Shown here: positions 22,936-35,088 of the stretch, piece after piece | Numbering within the stretch: the stretch's first letter is position 1 | How the letters are laid out: every line of letters begins with the position of its first letter | From: Gymnothorax reevesii | Taxonomy: Eukaryota; Chordata; Actinopteri; Anguilliformes; Muraenidae | DNA: 64,000 nucleotides | Direction: 5' to 3' | Assembly (NCBI GenBank): GCA_029721435.1 | Contig: CM056583.1 | Coordinates: 47,955,120-48,019,119, forward strand | Made by a program: the position numbers and the translations under genes | Notes under the pieces: generated by a model | Told to the model about the DNA's origin: nothing | Databases searched by the model: none | Seen by the model: only the letters and a program-made list of their open reading frames with translations

Positions 22936-24137
22936 AAAACTTGGTGGAATAGAAAAAAACCAAATTCACAAATGTGTAATATCACAGCTGAATGCCTCGC
23001 CATTTACAGGACATTACAGTTTTAGGGTAAATAGTGTTCTTTGAATAATTCAAGCTATGAAGGGACCTCATTTTTTTACACTTCTGCCCAACTTTGACAG
23101 AAGAAAACAAGTTACAAAAACATGTTTTGAATTCAATTGCAAAAAAAAAAATTAAAAAAATTTCCTCCCGTGGTGCCCAGACCAGGCAAGTTAGGTTTGA
23201 TACATTTTAGGCCAATAAAATAAATGTAACCCTTGGCCACTACAGGCAATATAAGCAATTTTTGTTTTTGTTTCATGGGAGAAGCGAATGCTACTTGCTT
23301 TCCTCTGTAATGGGAAGTTGAGAAAAAGACATTGGCCTGAAAGTTGGCAAAAGGAAGTAATGTCGTTTACCACTGACTTAACCTTAAGAGAAAACCATAT
23401 TCAGTAAAATGGGAAATAAAAATGAACTTTCATAGAAACCTATATAAACACATGACGTCATAAGCATAATCGGACGAAATAACACAGTAAAATTGGGGAA
23501 AACTTAAATTGAGTTAGGAAGCTAGTGTTATTCACTTCAATACGGTTTTTTTTTTATTTTACTGGAAAAATCAAGGTTCATGCTGCCATTGGTATATGCA
23601 TATAACTTAGTATAGGTTAAAGTGTGTTCGGTGTTCAGAGCTTTCAACTTCCAGCACACGTGCACATAGGTCTCAGCAACCATTTAAAGGGCAGACAATA
23701 GCTACTAACTTGATAATACTCACCTTTCATGTAAATGATTTAAGAAATTGGCCATTTTTTTAATTTTGCAGCAGAGCAAACATGAGCTGGATATGATGGC
23801 AGCAGGGGGTAGCATTCCCTATGACATCCAAACGATCTGGAACCTCATCTGGCAAAAGCCTTACAAGGCCTTGTATCCTGGCCTGTGGTTGGATAGTCAC
23901 TTGCTTATTTTTGTCTTTGTAAACCAGCCATGTGCTGGTATTTGCTTCCTGTTGACATTTTGATTACAGCTAAATTGATTAGCAGATTACCAAAACCTGT
24001 AAGCTAGTTGATGCTACCTGCTTACTTGGTGTGTTTGGGTTATTCAATTAATTTTTGACTGGTATTTCAATTGTTTCCTTTTATTAAAGTTGGGCAGAGT
24101 TCAAAGAACAGCTGGTGGAACGTCCATAGCTGCAACG
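22936..24137. other. No gene supported
   Basis: A plus-strand open piece at 23773-23963 follows TTTTGCAG and begins QSKHELDMMAAGGSIPYDIQ. It has no recognised domain. The rest is AT-rich. Confidence 0.3.
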
Positions 24138-24572
24138 TCAACTTGCTGGCAAATGTCTTTCCTCACATGTTCCTGAGGGGGCAATGTTGTATCTTGGGTC
24201 ATTAAAGTTATCAAAGACTCTGACCCTGAATAAATGGTCTATGAAAGAAAATTTTGACCCAAGGGTTCCGTCTTTCCTTCGTGAAAACTGCAGTTGGGTC
24301 TTTGTCAACCCTTTTGCTGAAGGCTGAGTGACGAGGATCCATTTCAGTTGGGTAATACAGATCCACCCATCCTTTTGCATTATACTTGCTCTTGAGCCAT
24401 TCACCAAGACAATGCTGTTACTCATATCTCTAAGGGTCCCCTCAGGACATTCACCTCTGCGGTCCCGCCCACTGCATTGCATGGAACAGCAGGGCAGTAT
24501 GCATACCATCAAACGGAGACAAATGATTTCTGGATTGTGACCTCTACATGCTTGCTGCAACATTACAAACAA
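24138..24572 (-). other. Open reading frame of 144 codons, unrecognised
   Basis: The minus strand is open across 24138-24572, with a cysteine-containing N-terminal half and the stretch DNFNDPRYNIAPSGTCEERH near its end. A second minus frame in the same DNA reads EWLKSKYNAKGWVDLYYPTE, then MDPRHSAFSKRVDKDP, which looks at least as protein-like, so a decayed coding sequence with frameshift is possible. No family is recognised. Confidence 0.22.
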
Positions 24573-24712
24573 ATACGGAGACTGACAACTCCAAGAACAA
24601 AGAGCTAGGCTCTTGTAATGTTGAGTTGTGTGTGGAGTTTTTTTACTGTCTGAATTGCTCTGAAGGGAGCAACATTACTAACAAGCTCATTCCCACTTAT
24701 GAATTGAAAACT

Positions 24713-24900
24713 AGGGGTCATCCCAGTGGCTGATCGGTCTAAGCGTGCATACCATAAAGGCTGTGTTCTTCCCGCAGCGACCTGGGTTAGATTCCGGGTC
24801 AGGTCATTTTCTGCATGTCTTCCCCCATTCCTCTCCCCAACCTTCCTGTCTCTCTACAGTGTATAACTGTCAAATAAAGGAAAAATTCCCCCCAAAAAAA
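24713..24900 (+). mobile_element. tRNA-derived SINE
   Basis: A tRNA-like head has a box A-like GGCTGATCGGTCTAAGCG (about 24728) and a box B-like GGTTAGATTCC (24785-24795), spaced as in an RNA polymerase III promoter. The body (TTTCTGCATGTCTTCCCCCA, then CCTTCCTGTCTCTCTAC) and tail (TGTCAAATAAAGGAAAAATT, then C- and A-runs) match a common teleost SINE. It would be mobilised in trans by a LINE. Confidence 0.8.
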
Positions 24901-25089
24901 TAACCTTAAAAGAAAAAAAAGTTATCTTCGTAAGTGTGTCATATTATTTGCCTACTTTTGCTGAAATCAAAGAATAATTTCATAAATTAGTCCCCTATTT
25001 TAAGTCTTGAAATATTTGCATTCACTCATGTCCGTGTATAGAATAAAGATCTCATTTGTCTTAATATTTTTGTTGGTTTTTTCACCTAA
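24901..25089. other. AT-rich spacer
   Basis: No gene or repeat boundary is seen apart from the SINE tail on the left and the retroelement LTR on the right. Confidence 0.4.
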
Positions 25090-25517
25090 TGTAATGGCTG
25101 GTAGAATACGGAGGCCAAGTGCAATGACCAGAGAGAAAGAGAGTAGCACGGACACAGTACAAACACAGAGAATAATATAGACCAAACGAAAGTATTCACG
25201 CTTCCAAAGAACATATAATAGTCCGAACCACGGAAGCAAAGTGAGATAGAAAAAGAGAGAAGAAACTCCAATAATTAGAAGACAGAAAGTTATACAAAAC
25301 CCACAGATATCTTCAGCTATAGAGCGAAGCTAAAAACACACACTCTAGCGAAGGGGGCGTGCCGGACTTCCTGCTTATATAGAGTCTGGGAAAGTGTCGC
25401 CCCCACTCAATCAGCCTGCTGGGTAAAGAATTTGATAGTCTGGGAATGCGATATCGTCACGGGACGAGAGCCGCAAAGAAAAGTCCAAACAACACGCACA
25501 CCTCACAAACCATGACA
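25090..25517 (-). repeat. 3' LTR of the chromovirus (approximate)
   Basis: Reading minus, the LTR starts TGTCATGGTTTGTGAGG at 25517 just after the chromodomain frame and contains a TATATAAG promoter-like box (complement of 25374-25381). The far edge is uncertain. I place it at a CA near 25090 because the fish-typical length is about 430 bp. Without the 5' LTR it cannot be confirmed. Confidence 0.5.
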
Positions 25518-25559
25518 GGACCCAGCCCCCACCCCGAGGAACAGCCCCAGAAGTTCCCA

Positions 25560-26760
25560 GAGAGCCCTGCGCACGGAATTCCGAGATAAGGTTAGGATCC
25601 AGGATATTTCGAGAAGGAACCCAGCACAGCTCCGCAGGACCATAACCCTCCCAGTTGATTAAAAACTGAGCCCCACGACCCTCACGTCTCTCGGTTAAAA
25701 TACGACGCACAGTGTAAACAGGCCCCCCTCAATCATCCGCAGCGGCGGCAGGGGTTTGTCGAGCGGAGCTAGGATGCAAGTGCAACTGATTTGAGCCTGG
25801 GGACATGAAAAGAGGGATAAATCCATAAGGATCTAGGGAGCTTCAGCCGGACAGTGACAGGATTGATCCTTACACAATCTTAAAAGGACCAATAAAGCAG
25901 GGAGCCAATTTCCGTGACTCCACTGTCAAAGGCAGGTCCCGCATGGAAAGCCAGACCCTTTGGCTAACCCGATAAGATGGGGCTGAACGGTGCCTTCTAT
26001 CTGCAGCAGTCTTTTGTTTCCACCCACAGCGCAACAACGAGGAATGGACCCTGGCCCAAACTGACCAACAGTGCCGAACAAAGTGATTAAACAAAGGAAC
26101 CTCTGAATCCCTGTCAGTCTCAGGAAGCACTGGAGGCTGATAACCCAACTGAGCCTCAAATGGGGAAAAGCCTGTGGAGGAGTTACCCAGTGAATTGTGG
26201 GAATATTCGGCCCATGCTAAAAATCGACTCCACAAAGATGGGTTGTCAGCCGCTAAACATCAAAGAGTATTCTGCAAGGACCAGTTGGTTCGCTCTGTCT
26301 GCCCGTTTGTCTCTGGGTGGAAACCAGAGGAAAGGCTCACCGTGGCCCCCAACTGGTTGCAAAACGTACGGCATAATTTGTCTGTAAATTGAAGGCTCCG
26401 GTCAGAAACCACATCTTAAGGTAGGCTATGCAGCCGGAAAACATGGCCCACAACAAGAAGGGCTGTCTCCCGCGCTGAAGGCAGCTTGGGCAGTATGATA
26501 AAGTGGACAGACTTAGAAAAACGGTCAACCACGACCAGGATGACCATGTTGCCTTCTGAAACAGGCAGCCCCGTAACAAAATCAAGAACGATATAGTTCC
26601 ATGGGCGCTTAGGGACGGGCAGCGGCCTCAGCAGACCAAAGGGGGGGAGGTGAGAAGTCTTGTTCCGACCGCAGATATATCACGCCGCTACAAACTCATG
26701 GATGTCCTCAATCATGCTGGGCCACCAGAAACGTCGGGCCAAGAACTGCTTAGTCCAATG
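25560..26760 (-). pseudogene. Chromovirus integrase and chromodomain
   Basis: The minus strand carries the zinc region (HLVGHPGV, then CYICGRNK), the core ([22 protein letters not shown], where the usual GxQF is altered; HPETNGQTERTN), the C-terminal region with LWSRFLAWAEYSHNSL and GFSPFEAQLGYQPP, and a C-terminal chromodomain (about 25575-25715). The chromodomain would steer integration to marked chromatin. At least four frame breaks lie between these blocks. Confidence 0.8.
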
Positions 26761-28150
26761 AACCCCCGGGTGACCCACCAGGTGGGAAGAGTACCCCCAC
26801 TGCAGAGCTTGCAGCTAAAGGAACAAACAAACAGCCTGGCGGCTCCCCACCAGGACCGGGATCATTTCTCAATGCCTCCCGCACAACAGACTCAACGTCC
26901 CACTGACTGGGAGCCACAATCTGAGCTGCCGGGATAAACGCTTCAGGAATGGGGCCGCGACTGAAGCGGTTGTGAATCTGCAAAAAAGCGTCGAGCTTGA
27001 TGTTTTTAGACCCTGGGCGATAGGTAAACGTAAATTTAAAGCGGTTGAAAAACAACGACCACCGCATCTGCCGAGAATTACGCTGTTTAGTCTGTTGGAT
27101 GTATTGGAGGGTTTTATGATCTGTCCAAACCACAAATAGATGTTCAGCCGTCTCCAACTAATGGCGCCACTCTTCTAACGCCAACTTGACAGCCAACTCC
27201 CGGTCACCAATACTGTAATTCCGTTGGGCCGCTGACAACGACCGGGAGAAGTAGTTGCATGGGTGCAACTTATTGTCCCGAAGGGGGTGCTGGGACAAAA
27301 TGGCACCTACCCCGACTTCTGATGCATCCACCTCCTCAACAAATGGGAGGGAGTGGTCAGGCAAACGAGAGTGGGTTCTGAGCTAAATCGTTTCTTTAAC
27401 TCCTGGAAAGCGCCCTCAGGTGCTGGAGACTAAGCAAACGACGAGGAGGTATTCTTCTTAGTGAGTGCAATAATGCAGGCAGCTACCTTGCTAAAATTAC
27501 GGATAAACCTCCTATAAAAATGAGCAAACCCAAAAAACCGCTACACCTCCTTGACGTTTTGAGGGGCAGGCCAATCTTTGACTGCTGCCACCTAGTCAGG
27601 ATCCATGCGGACCGACCCTTCCAAAGCAATGAAGCCAAGAAGCAAAACTGTCTTGGCATGAAAAACACATTTTTCAGCCTTGACAAAAAGCCTGGCTTTG
27701 AGGAGGGCCTCAAGTATTTGTCTGACGTGTTGTTTATGCTCCGAGAGAGTAGAGGAGAAAATAAGAATATCGTCAGGGTAGACAAAGACAAATCTCTCCA
27801 ACATCTCTTGAAGGACATCATTAACAAGTACCTGGAACACAGAGGGGGCGTTAACCGATCTGAACGACATGACCAAATATTCATAGTGCTTGTCATGCAT
27901 ATTAAATGCCGTTTTCCACTTGTCCCCCTCCCGGATCCGAACTAAGTTAAAAGCATTCCGGAGGTCTAGCTTAGTAAAAAACAATGCCTCCTGCAGCCTT
28001 TCAAACATGGAGTTCATCAACGGAAGTGAGTATCGGTTTTTATTAGTGATATTGGTCAAGCCCCTGTAATCAATACAGGGTCTCAGGCCGCCATCTTTTT
28101 GGCCCACAAAAAGAAACCCGCTCTGGCAAGAGATGTGGAGGGTCAAATAA
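26761..28150 (-). pseudogene. Chromovirus reverse transcriptase and RNase H
   Basis: The minus strand gives [13 protein letters not shown] and [15 protein letters not shown], then a catalytic box [10 protein letters not shown] in which the usual Y-x-D-D reads YPDD, and [13 protein letters not shown]. RNase H follows with [31 protein letters not shown] and VWTDHKTLQYI, keeping the acidic residues. Breaks occur near 27365-27480 and 27160. Normal domain sequence for the group, but not translatable. Confidence 0.85.
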
Positions 28151-29423
28151 ATCCATTAGCCAGAGCCTCCTAAATATATATTCATGTATGGCCTCTCGCT
28201 CAGGCTCAGGCTGACAGCGAATATAATGAACCCCTGGGGGGAGTGGTACCCCGGTGGAGATTGATCTCGCAATCAAGCGTGCGATGAGGAGGTAAAGTCG
28301 AGGACCGTTGCTTGCTAAAAACCTCTGCGACATCAGCATTATTTTCAGGAACATTAGGAGGCAGACAAAAGTTCAGAGCAGCCCCCAAATTCTCACCCTG
28401 TTCGGAACCTGCCCTCTCTGACTCAGATTCCTAGTCAGAGAAATCCCCCGAATAGCAATCCTCCTCTGGCTGCTGCCAGTCAAATAGAGGATCCCAATCA
28501 AACCCCTCCTCCACCCCTTTCTGTAGATGAGGAGGGTTGTGTGAGACAAACTCCTCAGAATCACTCCAGGCGTCGGGATGACACGCCAAACTCTCCCTAC
28601 AGTGGGACCTACAATCAGTGCTCCACTGGATGATCAGGTTATCCTGACTTCTCCAAATGATATGAGGCCTATGTTCCCGTAGCCATAAGTGTCCTAAAAC
28701 GACTAGGAAAACAGGAGAATTGATAATAAAAAAAAACAAACCTCCTCAGAATGGCCACCAAAACAGATGAACATAGTCAATGATTCATAAACTATGGTTA
28801 TAAATCCAGTTCCCAGGGGGCGACCGTCCAAAGACCTAACAGAGCGTGAATGTAAAAGAGTAACGATAGGAATGGAATGTCTCCTAGCCCAATCTGCATC
28901 CATAAAGCAATGGCACCAGAGTCCACAAAAGCTTTGATAAATCTCCCCACATTAAATTCTACAGGGATTAAAGTTCAGAAGGGAAATTGGGTCTGTTCCT
29001 CAAGTGCCCCCCCCCCATACCGCTAAAAGGACTTCCCGTTTCCCTGAAGCTCAGGGCGGCATGGACAGATATGTCCCGGTTTGTTACAATTATAGCAGAT
29101 TATACATCTGCAAACGGGCTTACGAGCCTGGTTCTCATATGAGCCATCAACCTGCAAAGGCTCACCAGGAGTGGAAATCTCAGTGGGCGGAATGGGAGCT
29201 GCACGAACGCCGTGCCCCGTTGCCAGCAAGAGTCAATGCAGTACGCTTCTCCCTGTTACGTTCGCAGATGCGATTATCAATTCCCACCGCAGTGCGAACC
29301 AACCAATCCAGAGACAAACAAGGCCTCAATGTAGCCAGAGCGTCCTTCACCCCCTCAACCAAAGCGTGACCAAAAACTGTCATAAGAGGCGCTTCTGGCC
29401 AGCCTGTCTCTGTTGTCAAGGAG
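28151..29423 (-). pseudogene. Chromovirus gag remainder, zinc knuckle and protease
   Basis: The minus strand starts mid-gag at 29423 (KDALATLRPCLSLDWLVRTA), then has a CCHC-like knuckle CYNCNKPGHICPC in which the last spacing is off by one. A retropepsin start (FIKAFVDSGA) lies near 28930. The protease tail and linker run to the reverse transcriptase with several stops. Everything upstream of this part of gag is absent. Confidence 0.75.
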
Positions 29424-30296
29424 CGAAATGTGATTGAAAATGCAATTGTAATATGTCATTGCTGGTAAATTCCCCTTGGTTGTGTGTGTATACTAGTTGC
29501 TGCTGTGGCTATGGCCAGTAACTGAGTTGCGAGTGATGGGCAATTCCAAACACAGCCAAATCTGTCTCTCTTATGCCATGGATCATACATGCAGTTCAGC
29601 TGTCTTACTCCTTCTGTGTATGTTTTGTGCAACTTGTTACCAACTTGGCAAGTAAGGCCAGTTAAAGAGAATTTTTCTTGGATCACAGATGTGTCACCAC
29701 CAACAGAGAAAGATGTGTGCAGCACTCAGTCAGTCCAGTTTAGAAATGAACACTTGTAATGGAAAGCTAAGGAACCAACTTTTTTCTAACATTTGAAATA
29801 AATACTTGGATTATTGCAACCTCTTACAAAATCCATCAATGGGAATGGTTCTTCAGTGTTTCTTTAAAAACATGCATGAGCTAAGCAGAAGCTGCAAGAA
29901 GAGATTGAAAGAAGGTTGATTCGTCTTATGTGGTTCCATAAATTTCAATACCAACGCTTCGTCAGGCCTGGTGTCCACGAGAGAGAATAGTGCACACATG
30001 ATTTACTTTGTTTTCAATAAAGGGCTTGCCTTTAACCGACTTTCTGGACATTGTTTCATTGTCGGCATCAGTCAAACTGTATTTTTGTTTTTTCATAATA
30101 TTAAAAAAGTGATGGGGTGATTTTATGGAATTAAGAAAATGAACAAAATCACATTTTACACAGCCCACCAAGTTAAATTGCCTGGGCCGTTGCAGTACAT
30201 CATATATTGCTCTGTATTATGGAATACAGTTGGCTGCATCACAAAGAAAGCTCTAGTTGTGTAGCCCCCTCTGTATTTTAGCTATTGTTGTATGTC
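29424..30296. other. No gene supported
   Basis: A minus-strand open frame at 29456-29725 (89 codons; includes YDPWHKRDRFGCVWNCPSL) has no recognised family. It starts right beside the broken edge of the chromovirus. Nothing else is seen. Confidence 0.3.
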
Positions 30297-31576
30297 TGTT
30301 GTGATTCTGCTCTTTTGGTTTTGGTAGTTCTGCTATGCCATGATCCCTAGCCTAGTTTAAGTTCTGTGCCTGGCCTTGCCATGATTATTGATTCTTGTGT
30401 TTAGTGACCACTGCCTTTGTCTGACCATTCTTAGGATTATGTATTGTGTTTTTGGTATTTTAGATTTCCTTGTTTAATAACAAGGCAATCAGAGATAGCA
30501 GACCTGGCCCCAGCCACGGGCTGACAGACAGAGTGACTGACAGACACACACACACACACACACAGACATGATCATTGTTTAACCTGGCCCCCTAGGGGAG
30601 GGGCCAGGTAATTATTTTTCATGTTTTAGTTTATTAGTTATCATGCCATGTTTTCTTTGCCATGCTTTGCACTTGGTCTCCCCTGTCTTGTCATGTGTGT
30701 ATCTTTGCTCACGGTCCCTTGTCTTGCGTGCCACTCATTCAGGTGATTTATTGGTTTCTGGGTTTCAATCTTCTTTCATTATCTCGTGTTCTTCTTTCCT
30801 CTCTTTTACTGTCTTACTAACACATACTAACAGTTTATTGTTTTCGCTAATTACTAACCCACACTAACTTTGTATATTTTGATTAACTTACTAACAAGCA
30901 CTCGGGATTGTATAGCTGCACTTACTAATTGACTAATGATGTCTCAGCAGTCGCCCTATTCTAGTCTCCGCCTCCTTGACTTTCCCCAATTATCTCTGCT
31001 GCTATTTTCTGTGGATTTCCACATTTACTTTGCGCTTTCCTTTCTTTTTACTGTGCACTTTAGTACTCCGTGACCAGAGCTGTTCTGTTCATAGGTTTGT
31101 CTTGTGATCCCTCTCTGCGTTTTGGCTACAGCTAAATTCATGTAATTAATTTATTCCTCATGTGTCCCTCCCTGATTATTGTTACCATTGATTGCACCTG
31201 TTCTCCCTGATCATGTGTTCTCCCGGATGTGTATTTATGTCTGTTTGGTTCACTTTCTTGTCAGATCGTTCTTCCTATGCCATGTTTGTTTACGCTTTGA
31301 TTCTTCGTGATTTATCTTTCTGACTGGACTGCCTGATTACGAGCTTTGCATATTCCCTGTATTGTACTGCATTCTTGTTTATTGACCTCTTTTTGCCTGA
31401 CTATGGATTTTGTGATTGGTGCCCTGGTTTTGATTCTGGATTAATCCCATTGGACTTTGATTTTGGATTGCGAACATTGCACTGTTGCCAGCTCTGTGGG
31501 GGGCTTCCCCCTTCAAAAATAAAGCCTCCTTTTTGTATTCTACTGGTTGTCACACTTCATTTCATAAATCCCAACA
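30297..31576 (+). repeat. Solo LTR with 5-bp target duplication (copy A)
   Basis: The block starts TGTTGTGATTCTGC and ends AAATCCCAACA, that is TG...CA, and ATGTC flanks both sides (30292-30296 and 31577-31581). AATAAAG near 31519 would be the polyadenylation signal. It matches the inverse complement of 47162-48446 over nearly its full length. Copy A has an extra segment of about 130 bp at 30474-30605, including a (CA)n run. No internal retroelement DNA is attached, so it is a recombined solo LTR. The parent family is not identified. Confidence 0.85.
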
Positions 31577-31872
31577 ATGTCATCCATAGCAGTAAATTTA
31601 ATGCTGGTTGCATACTATGGGCTATAATCTACCAGTTCCATCTGTAGCCATGATCACTTCCCACCAAAATGTAACTGAACAATGTTATCTGGTAAAAATT
31701 GAATTAATTAACAATGGTGAATTTAGGACTTAGGTTACACATATTTGACCGTTACAAGGAAGGAATATGGATGGCTTGAATACCAAATGTCCATGCCTTT
31801 CAGAGAAAAAGATCTCTGGCACTCCTGGTCATATGCCTCTTTGATTCCAGGCGATAATGTATTCTGTCGATT

Positions 31873-32072
31873 TAAAGGAGCAGTGTGTAGAATTTAGACA
31901 TATTTTGGCAGAAATTGAATATAACATTCAAAACTACTTTTTTAGTAGTGTGTACTCACGTGAAAACAATGAGTTTCATTTTGCTTCGAATAAGCCCTTT
32001 AAACCTACATGGGAGTACGTCCACCTCCATAGAGGCCACCATGTTTTCTACCGTAGTCCAGAGGGTCAGTAT
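31873..32072. mobile_element. One end of a fish MITE (TTTAAAGGAGCAGTGTGTAG family)
   Basis: The left terminus TTTAAAGGAGCAGTGTGTAG and the interior GGCCACCATGTTTTCTACCG match a widespread teleost MITE. The element is cut at 32072, where L1 sequence starts. The other half was not found beyond the LINE. Confidence 0.5.
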
Positions 32073-33122
32073 TGAGTCTGTATTTTGCAATAACCGAATT
32101 AACAGGATAACACCTGTGCAATATTTTCAAAGAAACCTCCCGCACCTTATTTGAAACACAAAATTTCCTGGGTAAGGACCATGTTTTTTCCCAGTCTATG
32201 TAAAAATATAAATTATTCCAGATAAACACAGAAGTAGGTTTACTAATTGTATTTCTCAGGATTAAATCGTTTATGCATTTATTGTTACTTTTAATACTCA
32301 GGAAAGGATCTGAGTTTCCTATGTATAAGTCTGATGGGGTGGTTTCAATGAAAACACCGGTAACTGAGGAAGATAACAACATTTTAAGTCCTGAAGGAAT
32401 AGCGTCAAAGACAATTGCAAATTCTCTAGGTGGTACAGGAAAATTATATTCAGATAGGAACTCGTCATAAGTAAACATATGACCATCCTTGTTGAATAAC
32501 TGTCGGACCCGTAATAAGCCATTGTCAACCCACTTCTTAAAAAACAGTGTTTTGTGCTTGAAACATATATCCTGATTATTCCAAATATAGGACTTGTGGG
32601 ACGAAAAATTATGTTTGTACACTAAAGACCAGCATAAAAGCAGCTGTTTGTGGAAATTGGAGAGTTTTGCAAGGAGCTTTTCTATCTTGAAATTACATCT
32701 TAATAAGAAATGAAGTCCTCCTAAGGCTTCAAAGACATATGTGGAAATGAAGTTCCATAACGAATTGGGATTTGTCAAATACCTTTTGATCCACTTAATC
32801 TTAAAACTGGAATGTAAAGTACTGAAATCAAGAACATTGAAACCACCACTGCTAAGTTTGTTGATCATCACATTTTTTCGAATAAGATGGGGCCTTTTTT
32901 TCAAGATAAAATCGAAAAGGGTTTTGTCAATTTTTGTATAGAGATCTTTTGAAACATCTAGCGAAGAGCTAGCATAAACCAATCTAGATAGGCCCTCAGC
33001 TTTAGATAGCAGAACTCTACCAGTTATAGTGAAGTCCCTTTGCAACCATAAATTAAATCTCTGCGTTAGTGTAGATAAGAGTGGATTAAAGTTTTCGTTC
33101 ATTCTTAGAACTTGGTCTTTAA
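32073..33122 (-). pseudogene. L1 ORF2, C-terminal part
   Basis: An uninterrupted minus frame covers the thumb and C-terminal region: RFNLWLQRDFTITGRVLLSK, AEGLSRLVYASSSLD, WNNQDICFKHKTLFFKKW, then TYDEFLSEYNFPVPP and KILHRCYPVNSVIAKYRL. This is the fish L1/Tx1 pattern. The open frame continues for about 20 codons into the adjoining MITE, so the last residues are not L1. The upstream end joins the rest of ORF2 at 35089 in the same frame once the insertion is set aside. Confidence 0.85.
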
Positions 33123-35088
33123 CCCCTTTCTGCAGATGTAGATGCCCGCGTCTATAGACCTGCAAATTGGAAGTACGCTGTTACTGTACTCGATCACTAG
33201 ATAGCACCCCCGGATCAGTTATTGAATGTTCACAAGCAAGCAGACCTCGAACGCGGTTCTGAATACGGTGAAGTTCACTCCACTCCCTGTTTTTCGAGAG
33301 CTGCATGAATTAAACTCCTCAGCTAAGCCTGATGTGCAAACTGGTCAGTATCCTTGCCCATAGTGTCGATTCAGCAGTTTGAAAAAACGATATCTTGACA
33401 CAGAAAAAATCGTTATCCTTTGTAGCAACCAGTTTAGCCACAGTGAGCTAACAGTATTCCATTTAGTAGTTCATAAAAACCAGTTTTCTGAGGCAAAAAA
33501 ATCGACATGGTATTAATTCTCTCACATTCTATTGCCTATTACAGTTGTCCCATAAAAAAAAAATTGTAGTTCCCTACCGTGGATTTACGCGTAGATTCCT
33601 TCATTGCCAAATCCAGCGCTTCCTTATATCCACCCGAGTACTGGCGTTGATAGCCAACCACTCAACCATACACTCAAGCTCTTCTGCGTAATTGTAGAGT
33701 TACACTTCATGGCCTCCTGAAGTTTCCCTGATATGTATTCAATGTATTGATCGGCTCGTTTCTTATCCAATTCCCGAGTGTTTAAACATTTTAGAGTAAG
33801 TGAAACACATTGATTGGACAAACACAGAGCATACAAACCAATGCGTATCAGCATGCGCTGTTGTATCCTGTCTACGTTATGCACATTACGCGGCTAAAAT
33901 AGACGGGATTTATAGAAAATCGGTTCGCAAAACTGGCCTTGAAGTGTTCAGTTACATTACAGGATTTAAATGAGAACGATATGCTCTATTGGAATTATTT
34001 CGAATGAAACAGGACCGGAGGGTTCTTGTTACTGGATACATCGCTCTCTATTTTATACAGTCAATGTCTCTGGAGGAGGGATTCACGAAAAAGGTCAGGC
34101 TGCTATTTTTGTTTGTTTTTTTTTTCTGTTTCGGAATGTATATGTACTCAACAAAGTCGAATGTCGAGGTTTTTTTCCTGTTTAAAACGCGAACTGCCCG
34201 TGCATTTTGGTGTGGACCCCCGGTACGTTCATTGCACGTTTCTTTTGAATCGGGAGACGCAATGGATTTGATATTCCCTGAAAGTGGAGTGTCTGTTCAG
34301 TGAAAATAAGGTATATTTCAGAATTCAGATATTACTGTGTTAGTGAGGTGCACTTGCTCCTTATAAGTGTTGAAATGGGTTCGTGAGCTTTGAAGAGGGG
34401 ACTGGTAGCTTTCATTACAGGGTGAATGTTCTGACCGTTTAATTAGCAGTTTATTTAATGCGTGTTTGTGCTGGCTTTGATGAAAAATGGCCAAAACTCT
34501 AAACTTTATTATGGAGAAAAGGCACGTTCATATTTGGAGAGGTTACTGGTGACCATTGGTATTCAACTGCACTGATATTGATAAATTCATACTAAACTCA
34601 ACCAGAAAATCATTCGTTCATATTAAATTTCATGCCTTAAAGCTTTAATTGTGTTAAATTCATGATTTTTTTAATGATTTGACAGCAAATCATTTTGAGA
34701 CTTTGGGGAGACACTTGGGTAGCTGTATAATTTGGCTAATAGCATGTAGGTAATCTAGAATGTAATTTTGAAGATGAATTCTACTTGTGCTCAAGGAGTT
34801 TATGATACCATAAATGTATAGTTTTAAGCCCCAGCAGTTTTTCAATCGTCAGAATTATTTTTTTTGCAATTTCAATGGTGAATTCTCATGAAGATTTTTT
34901 ATGTTTGCTGCTCATTTTCTCTACCAAAATCATGAAAATAAACTGAAATACAATGTAATTCTAAATGCTGTAAGTGTCTTTCCTGAATTGAGCCACATTT
35001 TTCCTCTTTGTGAAGCTTAAATCTTGAATTATACAGCATTAAAGTGGGTAACCCATAAATAGCCAAATTTGGCTTCTGCACAAAGGGG
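33123..35088. mobile_element. piggyBac-like insertion in L1, TTAA-flanked
   Basis: TTAA occurs at both edges (33119-33122 and 35089-35092), and the ends are inverted copies (CCCCTTTCTGCAGA on the left, complement of TCTGCACAAAGGGG on the right). Setting aside the insertion plus one TTAA makes L1 ORF2 continuous and in frame (YLGVIIV then KDQVLRMN), the hallmark of precise piggyBac insertion. No piggyBac transposase is recognised inside, so it is non-autonomous. It carries unrelated cargo. Confidence 0.85.
33624..33884 (-). CDS. Unrecognised frame inside the piggyBac-like insertion
   Basis: The minus frame begins MHNVDRIQQRMLIRIGLYAL and continues with a helical-looking stretch (RELDKKRADQYIEYISGKLQ, then EAMK) before turning less protein-like after about residue 66, where a splice donor or frame end may lie. 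The stretch does not look like a piggyBac transposase. It could be a captured exon with its promoter, since GC-richer DNA lies upstream at 33840-33910, or it could be chance. A plus-strand frame at 33989-34303 starts divergently about 100 bp away. Confidence 0.25.
   Translation of the reverse strand: MHNVDRIQQRMLIRIGLYALCLSNQCVSLTLKCLNTRELDKKRADQYIEYISGKLQEAMKCNSTITQKSLSVWLSGWLSTPVLGWI

Larger units (their letters stand above)
25090..29423 (-). mobile_element. Ty3/gypsy chromovirus (sushi-like), decayed, 5'-truncated
   Basis: On the minus strand the order is gag with zinc knuckle, protease, reverse transcriptase, RNase H, integrase, chromodomain, then an LTR. This is the standard Ty3/gypsy order, and the chromodomain wording ([20 protein letters not shown]) is that of vertebrate sushi-type chromoviruses. 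Coding DNA starts abruptly inside gag at 29423 with no LTR or leader beyond, so the upstream end is missing. Many frameshifts and stops show it is dead. Confidence 0.85.
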
